This document shows positions 31,873 through 40,507 of a stretch of 64,000 nt of DNA, one piece after another; positions within the stretch are counted from its first letter, which is position 1; each line of letters begins with the position of its first letter. This DNA is from Deinococcus aerius (lineage in GTDB: Bacteria > Deinococcota > Deinococci > Deinococcales > Deinococcaceae). Location: positions 308,501 to 372,500 of the forward strand of contig NZ_BFAG01000002.1 in assembly GCF_002897375.1 (NCBI RefSeq), read 5' to 3'. The translations under genes were made by a program, and so were the position numbers. The notes under the pieces are model-generated. The model searched no databases and was not told the DNA's origin. It worked only from the letters and a program-made list of their open reading frames with translations.

Positions 31873-33756
31873 ATGCAGATCGATCAGGAACGGCTGGAGG
31901 CGTTGCGGCCCAAGCTTGTGGACCACGGTGTGGACGTAGAGCACCTGCCACCTCCCGATTCGGAGGAGTGGGGAGCGCTGGTGCGTGAGCTCAACCTCAA
32001 GGATCCGGGCGTGGCACAGGACTTCTCGGGGTTGAGATACGACCCGGACGAGTTGCTGAGCAGCGAGCTGGTCGAGCGCCAGGCCACACGCGCCACCGCA
32101 CGTACGGGAGTGCTCGGCTGGCTCAAGGCCCCCTTCCAGAAGAAGACGGTCAATGGTGACGAGGCACCCAACACGGCCCTGGTGCGGAATGTGCTGCTCG
32201 GGGCGGGAGCAGTCGCGGCTGTGGCGTTCTATATCCTGGTGCCTTCCGGAGACAAGGTCAGCGCCAGCCGGGTGGCCGGGCAGCCCCCGGTGGTGCCAGC
32301 GAACGAGGGAGCCGTGGCCTCGTCGCAGACCACGCCGCCTGTCCAGAGCGACGCGGTGCCTGCCCCAGAGGACACGGTGCCCACCACCCCCATCCAACTG
32401 AGCCCCGACGCACCCCCCGTGGACGCACGGGTGGACCCGACAGGGTTGGGCGTGGAGGACGCGTCGACATCAGCGGGTCCCAGTGCCCCCGCAGTGAACC
32501 TCACTCCGGTAGAGGAGGGGACCGTGCCGACCGTCGCGGGCCCGACCGGCAGAGGCGGGCCCACGATGCTGCCGTCGTCTCCGGTCGCGCCCGCCCCGCA
32601 TCTGAGCGCACCGATCGTCATTCGCCAGACCTCTCCCCAGAGGACGCCGCTCCAGGCCCGCACGCCGAAGGACCAGGCGGTGCAGGCTCCTCCGGCGCTC
32701 AGCGGTTCGCGGGACACGTCGGGAAGTGGGACGGCCGGCGGCGAGGCGCGTCCGTGGGCGCTGAGCGGCAGCGCCGCCCAGGGGACGTCCGGCGAGGCAT
32801 CGCGCCGCTCCGGGCTGAGTTCGGCGAACGCCAGTGCGGCAACCGCGACTCCGGAGCCCGGCGACTCTTCAAGTTCCGCCCGCTCCGGGCTGAGCAGCAC
32901 GGCAGCAGCGGACCCTACTCCTCCCAAGCTGGTCAGCCTGGGAGGAGGTGTGCCCGTATCCACGGCGTCTGGCGCGCAGGAACAGAGCGACCGGCGTCCC
33001 CCGATGGCAGAGAACAGGACCCAGGTGTTGGGGCTGCTCTCCATGCAGGGGAGTTCAACGTCCGAGGCCACCACATCCTCGGGAGCAGGCACCAGCACGG
33101 CCTCCTCCTACAGTCTCAGTGGCATGACCGGGACGGGTGACACGGCGCTCCAGGGTGCCGCCGAAAGCGCGGCGGCGATCCCGGCGGCGGAAGCTCCCGC
33201 GCCTTACCCGGTGGGACGGCCGCTGGCCGCCAAGCTGCTGGTGGGGGCTTTGGCCGTTCAGGATATGGCCAGTGGTCTGCCGGTCTACGCGGAGACCGAG
33301 GACGGGGCGACCTGGCGCGGAACGCCTCAACTCGACGCTCAGGGCCGGATTCAGATGACCTTCGACACCGTGTTGCAGGGGAACCGCGAGTACCCCCTGG
33401 TGGCGGACGCCTACGGCCCCGACGGCCTGCCAGGAGTGCGAACGCAGGTCAAACCCACGGCCCCGAACCTCGTGTCGTCCCTGATGTCGGGCTTTTTCGG
33501 TGGCACGAAAGCCTTTGTGGACGCGATGGTGAACCAACGGAACGTCACGGTCCAGACCGGGGTCGGCGGGACGGGCAGCGTGGTGACCTCCAGCGCCGCC
33601 AACACGCCCAACTTCTGGATGCTCACGGGCGCTGGCGCGCTGGGATCGCTGCAACTTCCCGAAGACCAGGCTTCTCTGGTGAACGTCGCCGAATTGCCGA
33701 AGGGGACGACGCTGCAAATCGTGGTGCGCCGGAACAGTGGGGGGAATGGGCAGTAA
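31873..33756 (+). CDS. VirB10/TrbI-like protein with very long linker
   Basis: 627 residues. A short cytoplasmic part with a basic stretch precedes one transmembrane helix (ALVRNVLLGAGAVAAVAFYI, about residues 102-121). A Pro/Thr/Ser/Ala-rich linker of about 300 residues follows. The C-terminal beta-rich domain (PVGRPLAAKLLVGALAVQ, then YAETEDGATWRGTPQLDA, then GRIQMTFDTV) is VirB10-like. VirB10 spans the envelope and gates the channel. The extreme linker could cross the thick Deinococcus wall, which is inference. No ribosome binding site at normal distance is seen; the promoter module predicts a leaderless mRNA. Confidence 0.65.
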   Translation: MQIDQERLEALRPKLVDHGVDVEHLPPPDSEEWGALVRELNLKDPGVAQDFSGLRYDPDELLSSELVERQATRATARTGVLGWLKAPFQKKTVNGDEAPNTALVRNVLLGAGAVAAVAFYILVPSGDKVSASRVAGQPPVVPANEGAVASSQTTPPVQSDAVPAPEDTVPTTPIQLSPDAPPVDARVDPTGLGVEDASTSAGPSAPAVNLTPVEEGTVPTVAGPTGRGGPTMLPSSPVAPAPHLSAPIVIRQTSPQRTPLQARTPKDQAVQAPPALSGSRDTSGSGTAGGEARPWALSGSAAQGTSGEASRRSGLSSANASAATATPEPGDSSSSARSGLSSTAAADPTPPKLVSLGGGVPVSTASGAQEQSDRRPPMAENRTQVLGLLSMQGSSTSEATTSSGAGTSTASSYSLSGMTGTGDTALQGAAESAAAIPAAEAPAPYPVGRPLAAKLLVGALAVQDMASGLPVYAETEDGATWRGTPQLDAQGRIQMTFDTVLQGNREYPLVADAYGPDGLPGVRTQVKPTAPNLVSSLMSGFFGGTKAFVDAMVNQRNVTVQTGVGGTGSVVTSSAANTPNFWMLTGAGALGSLQLPEDQASLVNVAELPKGTTLQIVVRRNSGGNGQ

Positions 33757-34360
33757 GTTCACCCCTGCCCCTGTCCGCCTGAGGCAGGTGGCGCTGGCCC
33801 TGGAGGTGGACCGGGTCCTGACCCTCGCCCAGGTGGTCCGGCACTACGAGGTGCGGGAGGAGCCGGTCCTCTCGCACTTTCCGCATCGCGAGGTGCAGTT
33901 CAAGCCTCTGTCGAACAGTTCTCCGGTCAAGAGAACCACCTTCATCGCCCGGGAGCCCGAGCGGCTGCTCTGGGAGCCCGCCTGGAGCCTGGCGCACGAT
34001 GCCAGCACGGCGGAACTCAGGCACCTGCTCGGGGCATCCCGGCAGGAGTGGGAACGGGCGCAGGGCTACGGCACTTCCCGCCCGGACGCCCTGTGGCGCA
34101 GACCGGGCGGTCAGGTCGTCGCGGTGGAGTACGACGGCGGGTACCCTCCGGCGATCACGCGTGAGAAGTTCCGGGCCTTCAGCGACCGCCGGACCTTCCA
34201 GGGACTGGTGTGGGGCACGCCTTCCCGTGCCCGTACGGCGCACCTCGCCGAGCGCCACGGCGGTGCTGGGCGGAGCTTTCTGGTGGTGGACATCACGACG
34301 GCCACCTCGGCGGGACGTGCAGCAACTGCAACCGCGGGTGGCGGTAGGACAACCGGGTAG
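33746..34360 (+). CDS. Replication-relaxation-like protein with PD-ExD motif
   Basis: 204 residues. An N-terminal helical, winged-helix-like part is followed by RPDALWRRPGGQVVAVEYDG, which fits a PD-(D/E)xK-type active site, and ITREKFRAF further on. I see a loose resemblance to the replication-relaxation family common on actinobacterial and Deinococcus plasmids. The ATG overlaps the VirB10-like stop by 11 nt. It converges with and overlaps the next gene by 68 bases. Confidence 0.5.
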   Translation: MGSKFTPAPVRLRQVALALEVDRVLTLAQVVRHYEVREEPVLSHFPHREVQFKPLSNSSPVKRTTFIAREPERLLWEPAWSLAHDASTAELRHLLGASRQEWERAQGYGTSRPDALWRRPGGQVVAVEYDGGYPPAITREKFRAFSDRRTFQGLVWGTPSRARTAHLAERHGGAGRSFLVVDITTATSAGRAATATAGGGRTTG

Positions 34361-34814
34361 GGTCCGGGTGGACGACGACCAGCCGGGCACGTCCGCTCAG
34401 CAGGTCCGGCTCCAGCCGCTCGACGTGCTCGCGCACACGCCTGCCGCTGTACCCCCCGCTGGTGAAGCGCCCGAGGACCGGACAGGGTGCGCCGCCCGGC
34501 CCGGTCGTCACCAGGAAGATGCCCCGGCCGGGCCGCAGGTCGCGGTAGCCCGCCGCGGTGAGGGCAGGCACGGCGTCTTGCAGGTACAGGGTGTTGGCGA
34601 CCACCGTCTCACTCGTGACGGCGGGGGAGATCTCCAACCACTGCCGCGCCCGCCGGGTCAACGTGAGGCCCGGACCGATGGCCGTGGGAACCCGCATGGC
34701 GAGCCCCGCTTGTTCCAACGTGTCTGTCAGGACGGGTAACAGCGCGGAACCGGGCCGCACGGCTCGCCACACAAGGAGGCGTTGCAGTGCGGCCCGAAGA
34801 GAGCCCTGGTTCAC
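34293..34814 (-). CDS. Hypothetical protein, replication-relaxation-like C-terminus
   Basis: 173 residues. A winged-helix-like N-terminus is followed by a compact alpha/beta part (CPVLGRFTSGGYSGRRVREH, then SGRARLVVVHPDPTRL). The latter resembles the end of replication-relaxation family proteins. The GTG overlaps the stop of the VirB9-like gene (GTGA), so it is the last gene of that operon. The overlap of 68 bases with the convergent plus-strand gene is unusual. Confidence 0.5.
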   Translation of the reverse strand: MNQGSLRAALQRLLVWRAVRPGSALLPVLTDTLEQAGLAMRVPTAIGPGLTLTRRARQWLEISPAVTSETVVANTLYLQDAVPALTAAGYRDLRPGRGIFLVTTGPGGAPCPVLGRFTSGGYSGRRVREHVERLEPDLLSGRARLVVVHPDPTRLSYRHPRLQLLHVPPRWPS

Positions 34815-36040
34815 AGCGCGAGCAGGGCACTGATCTCGAAGCCCCCCCTGCTTCCCACCACGCTTCCCGACCAGGTGAGGTGTCCGAGCACGGGCGGCAG
34901 GGGACCCTTCAGCGCGACGTCGAAGGTCAGCGTCTGTCCGGCCGGGATGACCAGCGCGCCGCTCCCACGTCCCGAAGCCTGAGCCACGCGCAGGTCTTCG
35001 CGCATCAGGACCACGCCCGAGTCCAGCGAGTTGCTCAGCGTGAACGTCAGGACGCCCCGCTGCTTTTGCCCGGTCACTACCCAGACGCGCAGTGCCCCTG
35101 GCCCCTGGGTGCGAATGGACACGGGAAGACGCTTGGCGGAGTGGGGCAGGACCGGAGTGGGGGCCATCCGGTCGGGTCTGGCCTGGGCAGAGGCCGGTGG
35201 TGTCGTGGCTGCGCGGGAAAGGGGTGTGGCCGGGACGGCATTGGCCGTCAGTCGGGCGGAGGGGGTGGGGGCGGAAACCGGCGGTGCCGCAACCGTACGG
35301 GTGGGAACCACCGCAGGAGCCGGGCTGGAACTCGCCCGCGTGGGAGTGGCCGGGGCAGGCAGCGTCGGTGGCGTGACCGCACGCGCGGTGATTCTCGCGG
35401 GAGCCGGGGCAGAGGCCGCCCTGGCCGGGGTGGAAGTCGCAGCGGTCACGGGCACACGGGTGGCTTCCCTGACGGGCGGACGGGTGGACGGGGTGATGGC
35501 CCTCCCGGCTGGCGGCGGCGTGGTGACGGGCGGGCGAACGGTGGCGGTGGTCGGGCGGCTTGGGGCTGGGGCAGACCTCACCACGGGGGTGGGCGTCGTG
35601 GCCCTGACCGCCGCTGTGCGTGGCGCCGCGCTGCCCGCGGCCCCGCACCTGGAGCCGCCCGGCGGAAGACCGGGCTTGACGATGACGCTTTTGTTCCGTC
35701 CCCCGGGACCGGGCTGGATGGTGATGCTGAAGAGCGGGGCCCGGCCGTCCTCGGTCAGGACCAGTGCCGGAGTGCTGCCACTTGGCCCCACGACGGCGAT
35801 GATCAGCCGGTTGTCCTGCAAGCGACGCTCGACGAGGCCATTGCGGGTCACGAAGGCGTCCGCCAGCTTGTCGGGAAAGGTGAGGGTCCACAGGTCACCG
35901 GGCTGCATGTCCAGCTTCCCCGGGCAGTCCTCAAGTTCGGCGAGGTAGTACGTCCGCGTGCTGCTGTTTCCCAGGTAGGGGTTGGTCGAGGCGAGGGCTC
36001 CTGCGGGCAGCAGCGCCAGGCAGGCGAGCAGGAAACGCAT
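34811..36040 (-). CDS. VirB9/TrbG-like secreted protein with long Ala/Pro/Thr linker
   Basis: 409 residues. A signal peptide (MRFLLACLALLPAGALA) precedes a VirB9-type N-terminal beta domain: PGDLWTLTFPDKLADAFVTR, then GLVERRLQDNRL, then GSTPALVLTEDG. A repetitive Ala/Pro/Thr/Arg linker of about 180 residues and a C-terminal beta domain (GVLTFTLSNSLDSGVVL) follow. The N-terminal domain is clearly paralogous to the protein at 57012-57773. VirB9 forms the outer part of the core complex with VirB7 and VirB10. It follows the lipoprotein gene by 5 nt. Confidence 0.65.
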   Translation of the reverse strand: MRFLLACLALLPAGALASTNPYLGNSSTRTYYLAELEDCPGKLDMQPGDLWTLTFPDKLADAFVTRNGLVERRLQDNRLIIAVVGPSGSTPALVLTEDGRAPLFSITIQPGPGGRNKSVIVKPGLPPGGSRCGAAGSAAPRTAAVRATTPTPVVRSAPAPSRPTTATVRPPVTTPPPAGRAITPSTRPPVREATRVPVTAATSTPARAASAPAPARITARAVTPPTLPAPATPTRASSSPAPAVVPTRTVAAPPVSAPTPSARLTANAVPATPLSRAATTPPASAQARPDRMAPTPVLPHSAKRLPVSIRTQGPGALRVWVVTGQKQRGVLTFTLSNSLDSGVVLMREDLRVAQASGRGSGALVIPAGQTLTFDVALKGPLPPVLGHLTWSGSVVGSRGGFEISALLAL

Positions 36041-36045
36041 CCTGC

Positions 36046-36441
36046 TCACTGGCCCGACCCCCTGGCCTGCTGGGTTCCCACCACGACGTCGAGCACGGTC
36101 TGGCCCTGCCCTCGACTGGAGAGGCCCCGGATGGGCAGGCGGGATCTGCCAAGGAGGGCACTCCCGCTCACGCTTACGGTCGTGCCGCTGGCGTCCGGGA
36201 TCGCGCGGATCCCCGCGATCTCGACCGGCAGGGGCGCAGGGGTCCCGAGGGCGACGTTCCCATTGAAGGCAGAGACGCCGACGTGTGCCGTGGCGCCGGG
36301 CGCGAGGGTGAGCGTGGGGGGCGTCACAGTCAGGGTCAGGGCCGGGACCTGGGGAACGCGGAAGGGATTCTCGAAACCGGAGCCCGCCGCCCCACACGCC
36401 GTAAGCGCGAGGGCCAGCGGGAGCAGCAGCGATCTTTTCAT
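36046..36441 (-). CDS. Lipoprotein, VirB7-like position
   Basis: 131 residues with a lipobox (MKRSLLLPLALALTACG, Cys at residue 17) followed by a beta-rich domain with Ig-like repeats (LTLTVTPPTLTLAPGATAHV). AAGGAG lies 7 nt before the chosen ATG. VirB7 is a small lipoprotein that anchors VirB9; this one is longer, so equivalence is inferred from the gene order. It overlaps the preceding stop by 4 nt. Confidence 0.7.
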   Translation of the reverse strand: MKRSLLLPLALALTACGAAGSGFENPFRVPQVPALTLTVTPPTLTLAPGATAHVGVSAFNGNVALGTPAPLPVEIAGIRAIPDASGTTVSVSGSALLGRSRLPIRGLSSRGQGQTVLDVVVGTQQARGSGQ

Positions 36442-36758
36442 AGCCATTCTCCTTGCCGGCACGAGCACCAGGCGCTTTTCACCCCGCCGTGCACCACCTC
36501 GGGCACGGCCTGGTCACAGTGCGGGCAGGCTGTCAGCTCCCCTGTCGCCTCCCGGCAGAGGTAGTGCGTCCGGGTCAGGCTGTCCCTGACTTCCCCCTGC
36601 GACCAGAGGGCCCGCGCGAGCGCCTGCGCCTCAGGCGCAGCCGTAAAGGCCACGACGTGCGCCCGCAGATGTGAGGAGAGCTCATCCTCACTCTGCAGGG
36701 CGCACTCGGTCGGCAGCAGCGGCGCTGGGCGGGTGATCCGGAGAAGCCTGGTGCTCAC
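36438..36758 (-). CDS. Small zinc-ribbon-like protein
   Basis: 106 residues. The C-terminus has CPHC and, 18 residues later, CSC (WCSCRQGEW), probably a zinc ribbon. The middle is helical. The GTG start lies 6 nt past the hexamer of a CCAACCTG module. It is the first gene of the operon with the lipoprotein, VirB9-like and relaxation-like genes. Function unknown. Confidence 0.55.
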   Translation of the reverse strand: MSTRLLRITRPAPLLPTECALQSEDELSSHLRAHVVAFTAAPEAQALARALWSQGEVRDSLTRTHYLCREATGELTACPHCDQAVPEVVHGGVKSAWCSCRQGEWL

Positions 36759-36789
36759 GTCCCCAGCATGAGTGCGGGTCAGGTTGGAC
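36759..36789 (-). promoter_or_regulatory. CCAACCTG promoter module, copy 5 (zinc protein/lipoprotein/VirB9 operon)
   Basis: Minus strand: box GTCCAACCTGACCC (36789-36776), 5 nt, hexamer CATGCT (36770-36765), 6 nt, GTG at 36758. It sits in the gap between two genes of the same strand. Confidence 0.65.
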
Positions 36790-36797
36790 GCCTCGCT

Positions 36798-37523
36798 TCA
36801 GAAGCGCAGGTCGTCCTCCAGCCGGCCCTCCGGCTCGCCCGCACCCTCCACCCGCAGCAAGCGTTCTTGCCGCGCGAGCGCCTGGACGTCCTCGTCGGAG
36901 AGGCGACGCTCCGGGTCCTGCTCACTGTCCCGGAGGGGCGGGAAGTGCAGCAACACGCGTTCCTGCTCGGCCTCTGCCTGCCGCAGCGCCCGCACGTCGA
37001 AGATATCCATGACCGCCCCTCCCCGCAGGGCCCGGGCCCGGTCGAGCCGCTCATCCCGTGAGAGGCTTTGCGGGCCTCCTTCAAGCGGCGTCGCGGTGCC
37101 GAGCTGCCGGGACAGGTCCAGCGGTTCCTCCCATTCCGGGTGCTTGGCCAACAACGTCAGGCTTTCCAGCCCGTGGTCCGGCCCCTCCAGGAGATCACCC
37201 AGACGAAAGGCGCGCTGGATGTCCTGGGCCGCATTGGTGACGTGCTGACGTATCAGGTCCGTAAGCTCCGGATGGGAGGACTCGATCTCGAGGGCGCCCG
37301 GCTGTGCCGTGTGAACGCCGACCTGCTCTCCCGCCCACGGGCCGGCCAGGGTGCCCGTCTGCGCCGCCGCCCGGCCGAGGTGAGGGGTTTCGATGAGCAG
37401 GTCCAAGTTCAGCCGACCCCGGAGATGCAACAGCGGGTAATCCCCGTGCGGGGTGTGGTCGATATAGACCCCCAGCAGGCCATATTCCTGCAGGTACCGC
37501 GTGATGATCTTCTGCTCGTCCAT
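36798..37523 (-). CDS. Hypothetical acidic protein
   Basis: 241 residues, acidic and helical in the second half (RDSEQDPERRLSDEDVQALA). The N-terminus (DEQKIITRYLQEYGLLGVYI) contains a short alpha/beta part. No family is recognised. A TTGACA hexamer at 37554-37559 on the minus strand, 30 nt before the ATG, may be a -35 element, with a weak -10. Confidence 0.5.
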   Translation of the reverse strand: MDEQKIITRYLQEYGLLGVYIDHTPHGDYPLLHLRGRLNLDLLIETPHLGRAAAQTGTLAGPWAGEQVGVHTAQPGALEIESSHPELTDLIRQHVTNAAQDIQRAFRLGDLLEGPDHGLESLTLLAKHPEWEEPLDLSRQLGTATPLEGGPQSLSRDERLDRARALRGGAVMDIFDVRALRQAEAEQERVLLHFPPLRDSEQDPERRLSDEDVQALARQERLLRVEGAGEPEGRLEDDLRF

Positions 37524-37576
37524 ACCCGGACCTTCTCAACACCCTGGTGCCGCTGTCAAGTCCCCCTCCAGGACCC

Positions 37577-37613
37577 CAAAAAAAGTTGCCCGACAATCCG
37601 AAGATTGAAGGGC
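37577..37613 (-). terminator. Rho-independent terminator after the sigma-like gene
   Basis: On the minus strand, stem CAATC/GATTG with a TTCG loop, extended by an outer GCCC/GGGC pair (37588-37613), then AACTTTTTTT. It lies 60 nt past the stop of the gene at 37676-39013. Confidence 0.85.
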
Positions 37614-37675
37614 GACGCGAGCAGTACGCGTTGGCAACCAGCAGTAGGTTGCGGGTGGAACTTCTGGAAAAAGGC

Positions 37676-39013
37676 TCAGCGAAGGGTCGCTTCGATGGCC
37701 CCCATGATCTCGGTGGCATGCCTGACGCGAATACCGTACCGGGAGCACAGCGTGCAGAACCCGGGGCGGCCAGCGCGGTAGGCGAGCAGGAACTTGTGCA
37801 GGGGGATCCTCATCGCGATCTCCCACAGTCCCGTTCTCTGAAGGCGTTCGGTGATCCGTGCGGCGTCTTGCAACTGCTCGGAATCGAACTCTTCTTCAGG
37901 GAACTCCTCGTCGTCCTGATCGGGGGCGGCAAGGAAATCGATCAAGCGGGTTTCATCTCCTTCGTCGTCCTGAATGGTGACGTCGTAGGAGGTGACGGTG
38001 TACAGCTCGTCCATCAGGGCTCCGATTCGCGTGACGCTCCAGGCCTGCTCGTCAAAGGGCTGACCTTTGAGCTTGCGGTTCTGGCGCATCACGTCTTGAA
38101 CCATGCGGGGCGTGACGTCTTCCTCACGGATGGGTCGCGGAGGACGACTGAAGACGCGCGTCTGCATCAAGCGGGAGGTGAACTTGCTGCCGAACACGGT
38201 GGAGCGGAAGGCTTCACCCGCATCCTGCAACTGCCTCACCTTGTACCCGGTCCTGGCACGCGTGGTCTTGCGGGGCCAGTTGCGGGGCCCCCGAAAGGTC
38301 CTGACCGTGATGGACTTGTGGCCGGAGAACCAGGACAGCAGCGGATTGGGCTGGGGTTTGCCATCACCGTTCTCGACCTTCTCCGGGGGAGTCCGCACCG
38401 TGAGGCCCGCCTGAAAGCTGACGGTGGTGTGGGCCGGGAAGCGGAGCACGAGTGGAGCGGGGAGACCGGGGCGACGGAGCAGGGGGGCAAGGGTTTCACC
38501 CTGGACGTCGCTGTAGGCGGTCATGTAGGGGCGGTTGTAGCCGCTCTGAATGATCTCGTGAATCGCCGCCCTGACTGCGATATGGGACCAGTCGCTGCGG
38601 CTGATGACTTCAGCTTCCTTGCGTTCACGTTCCAGCTCGACCGGCAGCGTGAAGCGCACGAAGGCGGAGAGTCTCATGCCTCGCTTGGGATCCCAGCGGT
38701 GCAGGGCGCGCCAGAGGCTGATCAGCGCGGCGCTGTGGGCGGCGGAGAAGCTGACGAAGTGGCCTGCCTGTTCACGTGCCGCCAGTAGGGCGATGGGACT
38801 GAGCGCGCGGTGCAGCAGCGTGTAGGCGTACTCCTTCTGGAGTGCCGTGTTGTCCTCGCTCGCCAGGATGCCCGCAAGCCGGAGCGTTTCCCCATCACTG
38901 AGCAGGACGAAGTCCTGTTCGGCGGTGCGGCGGGCGAGTTCGAAGTCGTCCGCGGGAGTGGGGAAGGCAGGAGCGGCGGTACGACTGTTGAGCTTGGAGG
39001 TCAGGGTGGCCAT
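37676..39013 (-). CDS. Divergent sigma-70-like protein
   Basis: 445 residues. Residues 60-135 resemble sigma region 2: LISLWRALHRWDPKRGMRLS followed by AFVRFTLPVELERERK. This matches the pattern G-L-x-x-A-x-x-x-F-D-x-x-x-G-x-x-F-S-x-Y/F of regions 2.2-2.3. The extreme C-terminus (GFCTLCSRYGIRVRHATEIM, then GAIEATLR) resembles the helix-turn-helix of region 4. The middle 250 residues are unlike known sigma factors and include a basic stretch (FRGPRNWPRKTTRARTG) and an acidic stretch (DQDDEEFPEEEFDSEQ). It has its own ribosome binding site (GAGGAG) and a terminator. It is the best local candidate to read the nine CCAACCTG modules; that link is inference. Confidence 0.6.
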   Translation of the reverse strand: MATLTSKLNSRTAAPAFPTPADDFELARRTAEQDFVLLSDGETLRLAGILASEDNTALQKEYAYTLLHRALSPIALLAAREQAGHFVSFSAAHSAALISLWRALHRWDPKRGMRLSAFVRFTLPVELERERKEAEVISRSDWSHIAVRAAIHEIIQSGYNRPYMTAYSDVQGETLAPLLRRPGLPAPLVLRFPAHTTVSFQAGLTVRTPPEKVENGDGKPQPNPLLSWFSGHKSITVRTFRGPRNWPRKTTRARTGYKVRQLQDAGEAFRSTVFGSKFTSRLMQTRVFSRPPRPIREEDVTPRMVQDVMRQNRKLKGQPFDEQAWSVTRIGALMDELYTVTSYDVTIQDDEGDETRLIDFLAAPDQDDEEFPEEEFDSEQLQDAARITERLQRTGLWEIAMRIPLHKFLLAYRAGRPGFCTLCSRYGIRVRHATEIMGAIEATLR

Positions 39014-39112
39014 GTGGGTACTCCTCTTCGAGGGTCGCTGTCGCGCCGCGCCCCCGGTGAACTGGAGGCTGAGGACGCGCGGGGGCCCGGGGGACGTTGG
39101 CCCTTGCTGGAA

Positions 39113-40186
39113 CTAGACCGGCTGGAGGCTGGTCATCAGGAGTTTCTGGGTGCTGCTCGGGAAAGCGACGGTCGCGGCTTCTCCCAGCGCGGTCGAGCTG
39201 ACGGTGAGGATGTCACCCCGTCCGTAGATGGGGTGGGCCACCTGCTGCCCGATCTCGAAGGCCGGAGGATTTGGCGCACGCTCGCGGAGAGGGTGGCTCG
39301 TGGGTCGTTCCGCGGGGGTCAGAAGCGTCCGGGGGCCACTCTCGAAAGACACCCGGGTCATCTCACCCAGCACGGTGACAACCTTCTGGAGAACAGTTCC
39401 TTCTCCGAACTTCGGGTGGACGATCCTCTGGAGGTCTTCTTCCAAGGCTGCCCTCGCCTGCTCACGCACGCTCGCCTCGGGGACAATGGCAGTGCAGTGC
39501 TCGAAATCCACGATGAGGCACGGGCCGTGCTTCATCTCGGTCTTGCCGCGCAGAACACCGCTGCCGAACTCGGGGTGGTGAACCGTCGCGGTGGTCACGA
39601 CCTGCTCGGCCTGCATCGGGCGTGTCATCTCTTCCCACCTTCGGTAGGTGTTGACGACCGGTTTGCCCTGCTCCACGGCATCCTTGACGCAGCCCGCGGT
39701 GCCACCGGCGCTGCCGTCGGAACACGCGAGGATCAGGTGAGCATGGTCGACCATGAACTCGTTGCGCCACTGCATCGCCGAGCGGATGTCCGCATCGGCC
39801 AGGTCGTCCGAACCCACACAGACCACCAGCGCGGCACGCTTCAGGAGACCGTGGTGGCGTTCCTGGTCGAGTTGCGGCCAGCGCGAGGCCTGGCGGGGGA
39901 ACGGCAGGGCGGCGACGTAGGGAATTCGCAGCCCGAGAGCGGCGGCCGCCAGGGCGGTGTCCCAGCCGAGCGCCATTCCCGTGATGACGACGTCGGGCCT
40001 GAGCTTAAGGAGGTAACCCCTGGCCACCTCGATGAGCGCTTCGAGGGCCTCCAGGCTGAACCCACCGAGTTTGTCGGGCCGGTGTCCGGTTCCGGCAATC
40101 ACGAACTTCCCGGTCAGGAAGTCGGTCGCGCCGGGGTGGCTGGGACGCAGGGCGGTGAGGTCGCCCAGCAGGATCGTCTTGTCCAT
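39113..40186 (-). CDS. SLOG (YpsA/DprA-type) domain fused to three Tudor/UvrD-C-like repeats
   Basis: 357 residues. The first 200 form a SLOG-type Rossmann domain: FVIAGTGHRPDKLGGFS, VVITGMALGWDTALAAAAL and CVKDAVEQGKPVVNTYRR. It resembles YpsA/DUF1273 and binds nucleotide-like ligands or DNA in relatives. The last 150 residues contain three repeats of the type HPxFGxGxV..VxF (HHPEFGSGVLRG, VHPKFGEGTVLQ, AHPIYGRGDILT). These are like the C-terminal Tudor-type module of UvrD/PcrA that contacts RNA polymerase. The fusion suggests a regulator or nucleic-acid sensor. AAGGAGA precedes the ATG. Confidence 0.65.
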   Translation of the reverse strand: MDKTILLGDLTALRPSHPGATDFLTGKFVIAGTGHRPDKLGGFSLEALEALIEVARGYLLKLRPDVVITGMALGWDTALAAAALGLRIPYVAALPFPRQASRWPQLDQERHHGLLKRAALVVCVGSDDLADADIRSAMQWRNEFMVDHAHLILACSDGSAGGTAGCVKDAVEQGKPVVNTYRRWEEMTRPMQAEQVVTTATVHHPEFGSGVLRGKTEMKHGPCLIVDFEHCTAIVPEASVREQARAALEEDLQRIVHPKFGEGTVLQKVVTVLGEMTRVSFESGPRTLLTPAERPTSHPLRERAPNPPAFEIGQQVAHPIYGRGDILTVSSTALGEAATVAFPSSTQKLLMTSLQPV

Positions 40187-40303
40187 CGCAGGTCTCCTTG
40201 CCGGGGGCGCGTGTCGCGTCACCCCCCCGGTCTTGTCTGGGAGGGTGACGGTGGCGTCCACCCGAAAGCGGAAAACTGTAGGCAGAAGGAGCGACACCCC
40301 AGC

Positions 40304-40507
40304 CTATCGGCGAAGAACGGTCCGCCAGAACAGGTAGAAACCGATGCATGCTCCGTAGAGAAGCAGGGTGGTCATCAGTGCGGCGGCCAGCAGGTTCATG
40401 CGCTCACTCTCCGGGACCGTGAAGGACCCCAGGATGATGAACAGCGCGAACACCGTGCAGCCGATGCAGCCGAACAAGCCCACCCAAGCCTCGAGCTTAG
40501 GGGACAT
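40304..40507 (-). CDS. Small membrane protein with two helices
   Basis: 67 residues with two hydrophobic segments (WVGLFGCIGCTVFALFIILG and LLAAALMTTLLLYGACIGFY) and a basic C-terminus (FWRTVLRR). GAGGAG precedes the ATG. It lies between the SLOG fusion and the 399-residue gene on the same strand. No family is recognised. Confidence 0.6.
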   Translation of the reverse strand: MSPKLEAWVGLFGCIGCTVFALFIILGSFTVPESERMNLLAAALMTTLLLYGACIGFYLFWRTVLRR

